Assembly (NCBI RefSeq): GCF_900169075.1
Contig: NZ_LT827015.1
Location: 1,426,001 to 1,490,000, forward strand
Length of the DNA stretch: 64,000 nucleotides
Direction: 5' to 3'
Source: Chryseobacterium phocaeense
Lineage (GTDB): Bacteria; Bacteroidota; Bacteroidia; Flavobacteriales; Weeksellaceae
Shown here: one piece after another, positions 27,236 through 36,540 of the stretch
Numbering within the stretch: the first letter of the stretch is position 1
Layout of the letters: each line of letters begins with the position of its first letter
Made by a program: the position numbers and the translations under genes
The notes under the pieces: model-generated
The model's database searches: none
What the model was told of the DNA's origin: nothing
The model's input: the letters and a program-made list of their open reading frames with translations, nothing else

Positions 27236-28651
27236 ATGAAGAGTTTAATAAACATCATAAAAGGAATCACTTTTTCAGCTTTCATTTTGGGAGCCATCAC
27301 ATCCTGTATGGCCAGAAAAGAATATGAAAGGCCGAAAAATGTGGTGGACGAAAAGCTTTTCCGTACTGATATGCTTCCTTCAGACAGTGTAAGTATCGGA
27401 ACGGTTTCCTGGAAAGAGATTTTCACAGATCCGGTTTTGCAGGGGCATATTTCAAAAGCTTTGGAAAATAACCTGGATATCAGGATCGCATTACAAAGCA
27501 TTGGTTCTGCCGAGGCTTACCTGAAGCAGAGCAAAGCTGCCTATCAGCCGACTCTTTCCGTAGGACCTAATTATACATTCCAGACCCAGTCTATCAATAC
27601 CCAGTTCGGGCAGATCATCGGGGAAAGAAGGTATGTCAACCAGTTTGATATTACCGCAAGTATCGGATGGGAAGCAGATCTTTGGGGGAAATTAAGAGCT
27701 CAGGAAAAAGCCCAGCTTGCGACCTATTTAGGAACTGTTGCGGCTCATAAGGCAGTTAAAAGTGACCTGGTAGCGTCTATCGCATCTGCGTATTACCAGC
27801 TTCTTACTTTCGATTCCCAGAAAAGGATCATCAGTGAAACCATTGCGGTAAGAGAGAGAAATTTAGAGACCACCAAAGCATTAAAAGCTTCAGGAAACCT
27901 GACAGAAGTAGCGGTACAGCAAAGTGAAGCGCTTGTTTTCAATGCCAAATCTTTGCTGATTGATATTGATACCCAGATCCAGCTGCTTGAGAACACGATG
28001 AGCCTTCTGATGGGAGAGTCCTCTCATTCCATTGAAAGGTCTACTCTGGAAACCCAGAATCTTCCGATCGACCTGAAATTAGGATACCCGGCACAGTTAC
28101 TGGCCAACCGTCCTGATGTCATGAGGGCAGAATATAACCTGATGAATGCTTTTGAACTGACCAATTCAGCGAAAGCTCAGTTTTATCCTACTTTAAAATT
28201 AACCGGTAGTGGTGGACTGCAGTCGGTGGATCTGGATCACCTGTTCAGTGTAAATTCATTGTTTGCAAACGTGGTGGCAGGTCTGGCACAGCCGATCTTA
28301 AATAAAAGACAGATCAAAACGAACTATGATGTAAGCCTTGCCAACCAGGAAACTGCTTACCTGAACTTCAGAAAAACAGTGCTTACCGCCGGGAAAGAAG
28401 TTTCAGATGCAATCAGGGTATTTTCTGTGCAGGATTCTTTTATTGAGCTCAAGCAGAAAGAGCTGGATGCTTATAAAAAATCAGTCGATTATTCCCAGGA
28501 ACTGGTTAATTACGGGATGGCCAACTATCTGGAAGTATTGAATGCAAGTGTGAATTCATTGAATGCAGAACTCAATATTTCCAATGCAGAATATAATAAA
28601 ATGAAAGCTGCCGTAGAGCTTTATCAGGCTCTGGGCGGTGGATGGAAATAA
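27236..28651 (+). CDS. RND efflux outer membrane channel (OprM/NodT family)
   Basis: The 471-residue lipoprotein has the lipobox 'GAITSC' (Cys at about residue 23). Two tandem outer-membrane-efflux-protein domains follow, with characteristic 'LQGHISKALENNLDIRIALQSI' at the first repeat start, 'LLANRPDVMRAEYNL' in the middle and 'YLEVLNASVNSLNAELN' near the end. It trimerises to a channel that docks the adaptor-permease complex. It lies 93 bases behind the permease gene, the gap holding an inverted repeat, and is closed by a strong hairpin. Confidence 0.93.
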   Translation: MKSLINIIKGITFSAFILGAITSCMARKEYERPKNVVDEKLFRTDMLPSDSVSIGTVSWKEIFTDPVLQGHISKALENNLDIRIALQSIGSAEAYLKQSKAAYQPTLSVGPNYTFQTQSINTQFGQIIGERRYVNQFDITASIGWEADLWGKLRAQEKAQLATYLGTVAAHKAVKSDLVASIASAYYQLLTFDSQKRIISETIAVRERNLETTKALKASGNLTEVAVQQSEALVFNAKSLLIDIDTQIQLLENTMSLLMGESSHSIERSTLETQNLPIDLKLGYPAQLLANRPDVMRAEYNLMNAFELTNSAKAQFYPTLKLTGSGGLQSVDLDHLFSVNSLFANVVAGLAQPILNKRQIKTNYDVSLANQETAYLNFRKTVLTAGKEVSDAIRVFSVQDSFIELKQKELDAYKKSVDYSQELVNYGMANYLEVLNASVNSLNAELNISNAEYNKMKAAVELYQALGGGWK

Positions 28652-28676
28652 TTGTTTTCATCCTGTAAATAGTATA

Positions 28677-28709
28677 AAACGTATGTCATTTTTGGCATAC
28701 GTTTTTTTA
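28677..28709 (+). terminator. Terminator of the efflux operon
   Basis: AAACGTATG and CATACGTTT form a nine-pair stem with a T run behind it, 26 bases past the channel stop codon. Confidence 0.88.
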
Positions 28710-28732
28710 TTTCTGATTAACTATTTTTTGCT

Positions 28733-28915
28733 GGAAAACGCAAGGACGCAAAGTTTCTTTATTTTTACTCAGTCCTAAGGCGCAAAAATTATATCTTCGA
28801 TAAAATTGATTGAGTATAGTTTCCTGCAAATCATATTACTCTATGTTGAAAATCTTTGATTTTCTTGCGCCTTAAAGCAGCATGCAGATCAAACCCTTTG
28901 CGTCCTTGCGTTTCC
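28733..28915. repeat. Large intergenic inverted repeat
   Basis: The outer arms GAAAACGCAAGGACGCAAAG (28733-28752) and CTTTGCGTCCTTGCGTTTCC (28896-28915) are almost perfect reverse complements, and inner words CTAAGGCGCAA and TTGCGCCTTA are nested within. About 140 bases lie between, with no gene. This is the layout of a small non-autonomous intergenic element common in Flavobacteriia. The rest of 28652-29080 holds the efflux terminator and the promoter of the next gene. Confidence 0.65.
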
Positions 28916-29026
28916 AAACAATAAAAGATTAGTTCCTAATACTCTAGCAGATTATCCTGATCAGGCAGATCTTTAGGATATCAGTTTATTTTATATTGTT
29001 AAAATTGATATAAAAAATAATTTCCA

Positions 29027-29058
29027 TTTGCATATATGTAGTAAACTACGTAGTTTTG
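29027..29058 (+). promoter_or_regulatory. Promoter and palindromic operator of the GNAT-MarR operon
   Basis: TTTG (29027-29030) and TAGTTTTG (29051-29058) are 20 bases apart, an excellent Bacteroidota promoter. The perfect 14-bp palindrome AAACTACGTAGTTT (29043-29056) overlaps the -7 element, as expected for an operator of the MarR protein encoded in the operon. Confidence 0.75.
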
Positions 29059-29080
29059 TAATGTAAAAAATAACATACGT

Positions 29081-29578
29081 ATGAAAATCGATATTCAACC
29101 ACTGGATAATACCTATTCAGACCAGCTTATTGATATTATTCTGAATATCCAGCAGAAAGAATTTAACGTTCCTATTACCATTGAAGATCAGCCGGACCTT
29201 AAACAGATCGAAAGCTTTTATACAGAAGCAGGTGGAAACTTTTGGGGAGCTTTTATAGACGGACAATTGGTAGGTTCTATAGCATTGGTTAAATTTGATA
29301 AAAGAGCAGGGGCAGTAAGAAAAATGTTTGTAAAAAAAGAATTCAGAGGAAAGGAACTAAATATTGCACAGAAGCTTCTGGAAGTTTTAATTTTATTCTG
29401 CCGTGAAAATGGAATAGATGCCATATATCTGGGAACGGTTAATATATTGAAAGCAGCAATTCGTTTTTATGAACGGAATCATTTTGTACAAGTGGAAAAA
29501 GAAAATCTTCCCGTTCGTTTTCCATTGATGAATGCGGATAATGTTTTTTACTCTTTAATTATAAATCAGAAGGTATGA
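29081..29578 (+). CDS. GNAT family N-acetyltransferase
   Basis: The 165-residue enzyme shows 'FWGAFIDGQLVGSIALVKFD' (strands 2-4), motif A 'VRKMFVKKEFRGKELNIAQKLLEVLI' (about residues 84-108) and the closing 'YLGTVNILKAAIRFYERNHF', typical of GNAT enzymes. The substrate is unknown. Its last bases overlap the ATG of a MarR-family gene (ATGA), so the two are translationally coupled. Fusions of MarR and GNAT domains occur in other bacteria, which supports a functional link. Confidence 0.88.
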   Translation: MKIDIQPLDNTYSDQLIDIILNIQQKEFNVPITIEDQPDLKQIESFYTEAGGNFWGAFIDGQLVGSIALVKFDKRAGAVRKMFVKKEFRGKELNIAQKLLEVLILFCRENGIDAIYLGTVNILKAAIRFYERNHFVQVEKENLPVRFPLMNADNVFYSLIINQKV

Positions 29579-30054
29579 ATATAATTGACGAATCGGGGAT
29601 TCTTGCGATTTCCACAAGGCTGCAGCGCCTCAGCGAGCAACTTAGAAAAGATGGTGCTCTGATCTATAAATCTTTTGATATTGATTTTGAGCCTAAATGG
29701 TTTCCCGTCATTTTTACATTGCACCATAAAAAGATGTTGAGCGTTGTGGAGATAGCCAATGAAATAGGGTATACCCATCCTTCCACGATAAGCCTGCTGA
29801 AAGAACTGGAAAAACAGAAGCTGATCCAGTCAAAAAAGGATAAGCAGGATGAGCGTAAAAGACTTATCATATTGTCACCAAAAGGAAATGAGCTCATAGA
29901 AAAAATGATACCGGTCTGGGAGCTTATTTCAAAAGTATTGGGTGAGATTGCTGATAACGAAAATAATCTGCTTGCGGCTATCAACGAAGCAGAAGAAAAA
30001 ATAGCAAAACAGTCTTTTTATCAGCGGATGCTGCAATTGAAGAGTGAAAGCTAA
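29575..30054 (+). CDS. MarR family transcriptional regulator
   Basis: The 159-residue protein carries a MarR winged helix: 'LSVVEIANEIGYTHPSTISLLKELEKQKL' (about residues 57-85) is the helix-turn-helix and the wing contains 'DKQDERKRLIIL'. Helices at both ends serve dimerisation. It is coupled to the upstream acetyltransferase gene by a four-base overlap, and a perfect palindrome sits on the operon's -7 element, so autoregulation is likely. The ligand that would release it is unknown. Confidence 0.9.
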   Translation: MNIIDESGILAISTRLQRLSEQLRKDGALIYKSFDIDFEPKWFPVIFTLHHKKMLSVVEIANEIGYTHPSTISLLKELEKQKLIQSKKDKQDERKRLIILSPKGNELIEKMIPVWELISKVLGEIADNENNLLAAINEAEEKIAKQSFYQRMLQLKSES

Positions 30055-30454
30055 AGTTCCAGATCATGTAATTGTGATCATAATATAAAAAATCCTGTAA
30101 CCATTAATAGTTATAGGGTTTTAAATTTTTCAGGTATTTAAAAACACATTTGTACTCCCCTGAATATTATATTCAAACCAGGCTGGCAGGAAAAATATTG
30201 ATCTTTCTTAAATCAAAATTTCAGATACCCTGCAATCTTTCCGAAAATTAATGATCTATTTTATTTTTATGCGTCATGATCTGTCGTGTCACGACATTAA
30301 TTTTGTTCATTAATTAATTGAAAAAAATTAATAATATATAGGCAAATGAAAAAGTATATTAAATCTCAGTACTGGGACCTGGATTGCGTTAAAAAATGTT
30401 AAATTTGCGATAGAATTATAAAAAAAGAATTTTAAAATTAAAAATACAAAACCG
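30055..30454. other. Gene-free stretch upstream of the RHS island
   Basis: No supported gene. It contains the inverted repeat TGTCGTG-T-CACGACA (30282-30296), a perfect 7-bp pair that may be an operator or hairpin, AT-rich DNA behind it, and a likely -7 element TAAATTTG (30400-30407) for the gene at 30455. Confidence 0.55.
30400..30407 (+). promoter_or_regulatory. Predicted -7 promoter element for the T9SS-sorted protein gene
   Basis: TAAATTTG matches TAnnTTTG, 47 bases before the start codon. The -33 side is not clear. Confidence 0.45.
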
Positions 30455-32074
30455 ATGAAGAAATTCTACGCTGGTGCATGTACTCTATGCACGCTTGTTG
30501 GGCTGTCTGCCCAGGAAGTACTGTGGCAGAAAGATATCAAATCTTCTACCCAGGATTTTTTAAGCCAGGTAACCACAACTATTGATCAGCAGTATCTGAT
30601 AACCGGAAGTTCTATTCAGACAGGTTCCCTTCGAGAGCCTCAGGGAACAGGAAAGCAGAATAACGGTTACGATTTTCATTTAGTAAAACTCAATCAACAG
30701 GGTGAGCAGGTATGGGAAAAATATTTCTCTGGACTGAACCACGATTATCTTTCTGCTTCTGTAGCAACTCAGGAAGGAGGATTCCTGATTGCAGGAACTT
30801 CCTATTCCGGGAAAGGTCTGGATAAAAAAGAAGATTCCAAAGGAGGTTCTGATATCTGGCTGATCAGACTGAATGAATTTGGGGATGAACTTTGGCAGAA
30901 AACCCTAGGATCAGCATCTGATGAAGAAGCAAGGTCGGTTATTCAGACTACTGATTTTGGATTTTTTGTCGCTGGAAATGTACAGAACTCTTCAAAAGGT
31001 TACGGATCAAAAGATGTTTTGATTGTAAAGCTTGATAAGGATGGTAAAATTGTGTCAGAATCCGTATTTGGAGGAAAAGGACTTGATGAAGTTGAAAAAA
31101 TAATTCCAACCAGAGATGGCGGTGCTTTATTAGGGGTCTATTCCAGAAGTAATGCTGTACAAAGTAAAATGTCTAATGTACAAAGTACAGGCAGCACCAA
31201 TACACCCGACACCCGACATTTTACCTCTGTACAAAAATCTTCAGACAACTTCGGTGAAGGTGATTACTGGATTGTAAAACTCGATAAATCCGGAAAAACA
31301 GAATGGGAAAAGAACTTTGGGGGAAAAGGGGATGACCATCTGAGAACACTTTCTTTAACATCAGCGGGTTATTTAGTCGGTGGAGAGTCCAGATCGGAAA
31401 GATCAGGAAATAAAACCGTAGGAATTGAAGAAGGAACTGATCTGTGGCTGATTTCTTTAAATGAAAGAGGTGAAGAAATCTGGCAGAAATCTTACAATTT
31501 TGGGAATAGAGACATTTTAATGGGAACGAGTGTACTTCATTCAGCAGATGATAAGTCTTCTAAAGGAATTCTTTTAGGCGGTTATACTCAAGCTGAAGCA
31601 AGGATTGAGGCAGAGGATGAAACCTTCTGGATGCTGTACCTGGATCAGGAGGGTAATGAACAGTGGAGAAAACATGTGAAAGGTGAATCCAGAAAACGTG
31701 AAGAAAGACTTTCGGATATTAAACTGAACAGAGATGGCTCAATTATCCTTGCAGGAACCAGTGCTGAAGAATTAGGAAAAGAGAACTGGAAGATTGTGAA
31801 ACTTGGAGACAGCCAGATTAATAAGCTTATAGAAAAACAAGACATCAAGATTTATCCGAATCCGGTTTCAGAGTATGCTTATGTGGAAATCGGCTTCGAA
31901 TTCAAAGAGGCTGATATTTTATTGTATGATATGGGCGGAAGACAGCTTCAGAGCTTGAAGACTAAGAATAAGGTGACGAAAATAAATACCCAGAATTTAG
32001 TTCAGGGGGCTTATCTGGTGACCATAAAAACGGATAATAATAAAACGGAGAGTGCTAAATTGATAAAGAAATAA
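30455..32074 (+). CDS. T9SS-sorted beta-propeller-like repeat protein
   Basis: The 539-residue precursor has a signal peptide (to about residue 20, 'VGLSAQ') and six or so repeats of the type 'DIWLIRLNEFGDELWQKTLG', in which a Trp/Leu strand is followed by 'GG' and charged turns; this suggests a beta-propeller. The last ~75 residues ('DIKIYPNPVSEYAYVEIGF ... LVQGAYLVTIKT') are a type A T9SS sorting domain, so the protein should be exported by the type IX system and attached to the surface. A short low-complexity insertion lies near residues 230-255. It heads the row of RHS-associated genes, nine bases before the next start. Confidence 0.87.
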   Translation: MKKFYAGACTLCTLVGLSAQEVLWQKDIKSSTQDFLSQVTTTIDQQYLITGSSIQTGSLREPQGTGKQNNGYDFHLVKLNQQGEQVWEKYFSGLNHDYLSASVATQEGGFLIAGTSYSGKGLDKKEDSKGGSDIWLIRLNEFGDELWQKTLGSASDEEARSVIQTTDFGFFVAGNVQNSSKGYGSKDVLIVKLDKDGKIVSESVFGGKGLDEVEKIIPTRDGGALLGVYSRSNAVQSKMSNVQSTGSTNTPDTRHFTSVQKSSDNFGEGDYWIVKLDKSGKTEWEKNFGGKGDDHLRTLSLTSAGYLVGGESRSERSGNKTVGIEEGTDLWLISLNERGEEIWQKSYNFGNRDILMGTSVLHSADDKSSKGILLGGYTQAEARIEAEDETFWMLYLDQEGNEQWRKHVKGESRKREERLSDIKLNRDGSIILAGTSAEELGKENWKIVKLGDSQINKLIEKQDIKIYPNPVSEYAYVEIGFEFKEADILLYDMGGRQLQSLKTKNKVTKINTQNLVQGAYLVTIKTDNNKTESAKLIKK

Positions 32075-32082
32075 ACACATCT

Positions 32083-35000
32083 ATGAAAAAAATAACAATC
32101 TCAATGTGTATATTGCTCGTACTTACTACGGCACAGGCACAAATAAGCCCTGATAAGGATTATGACAAAATCATACCTTCTACTCCAGAAACCTATAGTC
32201 TTTTTAAAGCAGGAGATTATCCAGTAGATTACAGAACAGGGAAATTAAATGTTTCTGTACCATTACATACAATTTCTACTAAATATGGAATTTCTATTCC
32301 AATTAACTTAGCATATAATACAGGTGGTATAAAAGTAGATGAAACTTCAAGCTCAGTAGGTTTAGGATGGGCTTTATCTATTCCCAACAATATTTCTGTA
32401 GAAGTGCATGGAAAAGAAGATTTAAACAGTACTGCACAATGGTTCCCGGGCAATATATATGATTATCAATATATTGATCCTATAAATATAGAAACTTTTC
32501 CCGCGGATGTTCTTATTAAACTACAGGCCCTCAGGGATGATGTAGTAGATACTCAGCCCGATATATACCATTACAGCCTTCCTACCATTTCGGGGGCTTT
32601 TATAAGAGATACCAATGGCAACTTCCATACAATACCCTACGAAAATATCAAAATTTCTTATTCAGATGCAGATAATAAATTTACTATTATTGACCCTAGT
32701 GGCATTGTCTATTTATTGAGAGTGGGCAATTCTCTTACTTCACTTGGTACATCCCCCTTTGCCTACAGAGCATCATTTTTATTGGAAAAAATCACCTTAC
32801 CTAATAAAGAAGAGGTCATTTTTAAATATGATAAGACTATATCTTATAAAAGTGTTACGCACGGATATACAGATATTTATTATCCTATTCCTATCGCAAC
32901 CGACCCTTGTGTAGCAGGGCAAAAAGATGTTCATACTGCCACTACAAACCGTTATTTAGATAAGTTGCCCACAGAAATTATCTACAATAATGAAACAGTA
33001 AAGTTCAATTATACCAATATCATTAATGGGATAACTGGCAGAAAAGATGTGTTTACTGATACCCCTGAAAATGCCTACGCATTAGATGAAATAAAAGTAA
33101 TAGACAATCAAACAAATAAAGTAATACGAAATTTTAAATTAGTTCACGATTATTTTATGTCCTCAGGTATAGCCACTCCAGAATACAGAAAATACAGGTT
33201 AAAGCTTTTAAGGGTTGAAAATTTACTAGAAAACAATAAATATTCTTTTAATTATAACGAAGAAAACAAGCCAGTTATAGGTAGTTACGCGCAGGACATC
33301 TGGGGTTACTATAATGGAAAAGGAGGAGCAGGGCTGATTCCCAACATGCATTATATTAATAAAGATTATACTCAGGGAGCTGACAGAAACGTGGATGCAA
33401 TGTATACGCAAGCCTATATTTTAAAGAAAATTACTTATCCTACAGGAGGATCATCAGCATTTACTTTTGAAAATAATTCTGTCTGGGGACAATTGCTTAT
33501 TCCTCAACGGCAGGAAACCGAATATGGTTATATCAATAATTCATATACAAGCGATCAGAATGAATATGATAATATTTTGATGACAACGCCTTCCAGTGAA
33601 TATTTTTATATAGATGTAAATCCTATAAATCCTAATGAAAAGCTCTGGGTTGAGTTTCTTAACTCATGTTCCAACCAAATACCTAATGAAATTCCTGAAA
33701 ATGGAAGCAGTATGGGAACGGCTTACCTTGACGAGTTTGTCAATAATCAATGGAAGAATCTGGCGACTTTTAGCGGAGCTGATATTGCTGGACCATTAAC
33801 AGATGGCAATCCACCAGCGAGTAATAAATTTTTTTTAAATCCTCAGGCACCCAAAAGAATAAGGGTAAGGAGGATGGGAAACTGTTCTACAACGTTGAAA
33901 ATCTCTAAAATAAAATATGTTAACGAAATAAGCAATCAAAATAATATTGTTGGCGGACTAAGAATAAAAAGTATGGAAGATTTTGATGGTACAACAACCT
34001 ATACAAAGCGGCAATTCCAGTATTATAACCCTACTATTGCTGGAGAACAGTCCTCAGGATCTTTTGCCTCACCTTTGAAATTTTTAGATATGATACCAAG
34101 AGAAGTAGAATTTGAAGGTAAATCATTGCTTTGTAACATGTATGGTCTGAGTGCAGATCAAGCCATAAATTCCAGCCTTCTCGGAAAAGATGTGGTCAGC
34201 TATGAATATGTAACAGAACATACTTTAGGAAAAGGGAGAAAGGTTTATCAGTTTATAACAGAACAAAATGAGCTTAATTTATCCAATATAGGAAATGGGT
34301 TTAATCCGTTTCGTCTTATGAATAAGAACCTTATCAATGAAAAATTTTACACAGAGAATGGAACAAGCCCTTTAAAGGAAATTATTTATAATTATTCTCT
34401 AACCTATTTGAAAAATACCTTATCATCAAATTCATACGGAAACCCCTTGATGATAGCTCCATATGGAAAAATTGTCATGATCGACAGAAATGTAAGTACT
34501 GCATCGGGTGGCTTATATTCTACACAAGTATTAGAATCTTATCCTATAGAGTCTGGAAAATTCTTATTAGATGAAGTTCAAACAAAGAATTATATCAACG
34601 GTAATACAGTTGTTACAAAAGTTATTAACAATTATTCTATTAATAATATCCAAAAACCAATCAATCTTTTAAAGCAGACTGTTATTCATACTAGCAATGA
34701 TAAAAGTACAGAAACCATCTACGATTATGCTCACGAAAAAAATAACCAGTTAATGATCAGTAAAAATATGGTTGAAATACCATTGGTGACAACATCAACA
34801 CAGACTATTGCGGGTAATACAAAAACTCTTTCAAAAACAGAAACAATCTATCCAAAAACTGTAGCTGAAATTACCAATAACAGTGGAGGCTTAGTACTTC
34901 CAAAATCAGTATTGTCATTTGATCTTCAAGATCCAAATATCAGTTCCACTGAGGCCAATTATGACAAATACGATTCTAACGGAAACCTGCAGCAATACAC

Positions 35001-35391
35001 TTCCAGAAACGGAATCTCAACAACCATCGTTTGGGGCTACAACAAAACACAGCCAATAGCAAAGATAGAAGGCGCAAAACTGTCAGATATTTCACAAACA
35101 TTAATAGACAGTATTGTTAACGCGTCTGCCAATGATGCCCAGTTGGGAACTGATGCTTCAGAACAGTCATTCATTTCAGCTTTGGATTTGTTCAGAACTC
35201 ATTCTACCTTATCAGGTTACCAGATCACGACTTACTCTTATGATCCTCTGATTGGAGTAAAAAGTATCACCCCACCTTCAGGTATCAGAGAAGTATACAT
35301 GTATGATACCGCCAACAGATTAATGGAAATCAGGGAAAATAGTACAACAGGGAAAATTTTAAAAGAATTCAAATACAATTACAAACAATAA
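32083..35391 (+). CDS. Large exported RHS/SpvB-like repeat protein
   Basis: The 1102-residue protein has a signal peptide (to about 'TAQAQ', residue 20). Its N-terminus 'DYPVDYRTGKLNVSVPLH' and 'GLGWALSI' resembles the N-terminal part of SpvB/TcB-like and YD-repeat proteins, and the C-terminal ~180 residues have clear YD-type strands ('NYDKYDSNGNLQQYTSRNG', 'VYMYDTANRLMEIREN'). It does not carry the RHS core closing motif or a toxin tip. By comparison with Tc toxins, it may form the part of a shell that the downstream RHS protein completes; this is inference. The first ~2.8 kb is more AT-rich than its last 450 bases. Confidence 0.75.
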   Translation: MKKITISMCILLVLTTAQAQISPDKDYDKIIPSTPETYSLFKAGDYPVDYRTGKLNVSVPLHTISTKYGISIPINLAYNTGGIKVDETSSSVGLGWALSIPNNISVEVHGKEDLNSTAQWFPGNIYDYQYIDPINIETFPADVLIKLQALRDDVVDTQPDIYHYSLPTISGAFIRDTNGNFHTIPYENIKISYSDADNKFTIIDPSGIVYLLRVGNSLTSLGTSPFAYRASFLLEKITLPNKEEVIFKYDKTISYKSVTHGYTDIYYPIPIATDPCVAGQKDVHTATTNRYLDKLPTEIIYNNETVKFNYTNIINGITGRKDVFTDTPENAYALDEIKVIDNQTNKVIRNFKLVHDYFMSSGIATPEYRKYRLKLLRVENLLENNKYSFNYNEENKPVIGSYAQDIWGYYNGKGGAGLIPNMHYINKDYTQGADRNVDAMYTQAYILKKITYPTGGSSAFTFENNSVWGQLLIPQRQETEYGYINNSYTSDQNEYDNILMTTPSSEYFYIDVNPINPNEKLWVEFLNSCSNQIPNEIPENGSSMGTAYLDEFVNNQWKNLATFSGADIAGPLTDGNPPASNKFFLNPQAPKRIRVRRMGNCSTTLKISKIKYVNEISNQNNIVGGLRIKSMEDFDGTTTYTKRQFQYYNPTIAGEQSSGSFASPLKFLDMIPREVEFEGKSLLCNMYGLSADQAINSSLLGKDVVSYEYVTEHTLGKGRKVYQFITEQNELNLSNIGNGFNPFRLMNKNLINEKFYTENGTSPLKEIIYNYSLTYLKNTLSSNSYGNPLMIAPYGKIVMIDRNVSTASGGLYSTQVLESYPIESGKFLLDEVQTKNYINGNTVVTKVINNYSINNIQKPINLLKQTVIHTSNDKSTETIYDYAHEKNNQLMISKNMVEIPLVTTSTQTIAGNTKTLSKTETIYPKTVAEITNNSGGLVLPKSVLSFDLQDPNISSTEANYDKYDSNGNLQQYTSRNGISTTIVWGYNKTQPIAKIEGAKLSDISQTLIDSIVNASANDAQLGTDASEQSFISALDLFRTHSTLSGYQITTYSYDPLIGVKSITPPSGIREVYMYDTANRLMEIRENSTTGKILKEFKYNYKQ

Positions 35392-35402
35392 AAACTCAGA
35401 TT

Positions 35403-36530
35403 ATGAAAAAAACAATATTCATTGCAGGCATTTTTGCCGCTCAGTTAACTTCGGCCCAGTTATATACCCAAGGAGGTGCTTTAAATCAGACAACAACTCC
35501 CGCATCGGGTAACGTTGGGATAGGAATTCACAACCCCCATTCGCATTTGGAGGTAGCCAACCCCGATGGCGGTAAAATAACAATTTCCACAGGTGGAGCA
35601 AGTGCGCTTTCATCCAGCCCGAAATACCCTGCTTTAGAGTTTACAGGATTCCAGAACTCCCCCAAAGCAAGAATAACAGCTACCGAGGAAACAGGAAATA
35701 CCTACGGCTCAAAATTTTCTATTTTAGTAAATGACGGCAACAGTGCAACAAGCTTAGCCGAAAGATTATCTATTCTCAGAAATGGGAATATAGGAATAGG
35801 AACTACTGCTCCAAAAGAAAAACTGGATGTTTCCGGTAATATTTTAGCAGGCGGAGCCAGTTCCACAGAAGGGATTAATGCACTGGCCATACGATATGAA
35901 GACGGATCACTCAGTAACTGGGGCTCATTGAGGAGTTCAGCGGCTTCCTATATGAGTTTTGGGGTTAAGGCAGATCCAAATGTAGGGTACGGTTGGCTGT
36001 CTTCCAATGGAACTCTAAATTTTTCCAAAGTAGCCATGACCATGGGCGATGAGGGCATTAAGTTTTTAAGCTCAACTCCACAAACCATTGCCATGAATTC
36101 TCCGGTAGCCATGAATGAAATCATGAAAATTTCCGTGAATGGCAATGCCCTTTTGCAAGGTAAACTGGAAGCCAAAGAGCTCAAAGTGACCCTGACGCCA
36201 ACCGCCGATTTCGTTTTTGAAGAAAATTATGGCCTTCCCAAGCTCGAAGACGTGGAAAAACATATCAAAGACAAAAAGCATTTACCCGAAATAGCCTCTG
36301 CAAAAGTAATGGAAAAAGAAGGCGTAAACGTTGGTGAATTTCAGATTAAGCTGCTGCAGAAAATTGAAGAATTAACGCTGTATGTTATTGAACAAAACAA
36401 ACAGTTAAAAGACCAACACCAAAAAATTCAGAAACTTCAAACTGAGAATGCAGATTTAAAAAGTGCAGTCCTGGAAATTAAAGAGCTCAAAGATCAGATC
36501 CTGAACAAGAAATCCACTGCCACCCATTAA
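35403..36530 (+). CDS. Exported tail-fibre-like protein with coiled-coil C-terminus
   Basis: The 375-residue protein has a signal peptide ('FAAQLTSAQ'), repeats of the phage tail-fibre type 'GNVGIGIHNPHSHLEVANP' and 'GNIGIGTTAPKEKLDVSG', and a closing region ('ENYGLPKLEDVEKHIKDKKH', 'VGEFQIKLLQKIEELTLYVI') that is common in Bacteroidota tail-fibre-like proteins, followed by a ~50-residue coiled coil. It should be a trimeric fibre. It lies 12 bases behind the SpvB-like gene and 11 bases ahead of the RHS gene, so all three are one transcription unit. A surface or cell-contact fibre for the toxin is an attractive role but unproven. Confidence 0.75.
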   Translation: MKKTIFIAGIFAAQLTSAQLYTQGGALNQTTTPASGNVGIGIHNPHSHLEVANPDGGKITISTGGASALSSSPKYPALEFTGFQNSPKARITATEETGNTYGSKFSILVNDGNSATSLAERLSILRNGNIGIGTTAPKEKLDVSGNILAGGASSTEGINALAIRYEDGSLSNWGSLRSSAASYMSFGVKADPNVGYGWLSSNGTLNFSKVAMTMGDEGIKFLSSTPQTIAMNSPVAMNEIMKISVNGNALLQGKLEAKELKVTLTPTADFVFEENYGLPKLEDVEKHIKDKKHLPEIASAKVMEKEGVNVGEFQIKLLQKIEELTLYVIEQNKQLKDQHQKIQKLQTENADLKSAVLEIKELKDQILNKKSTATH

Positions 36531-36540
36531 TTGAAAAACT

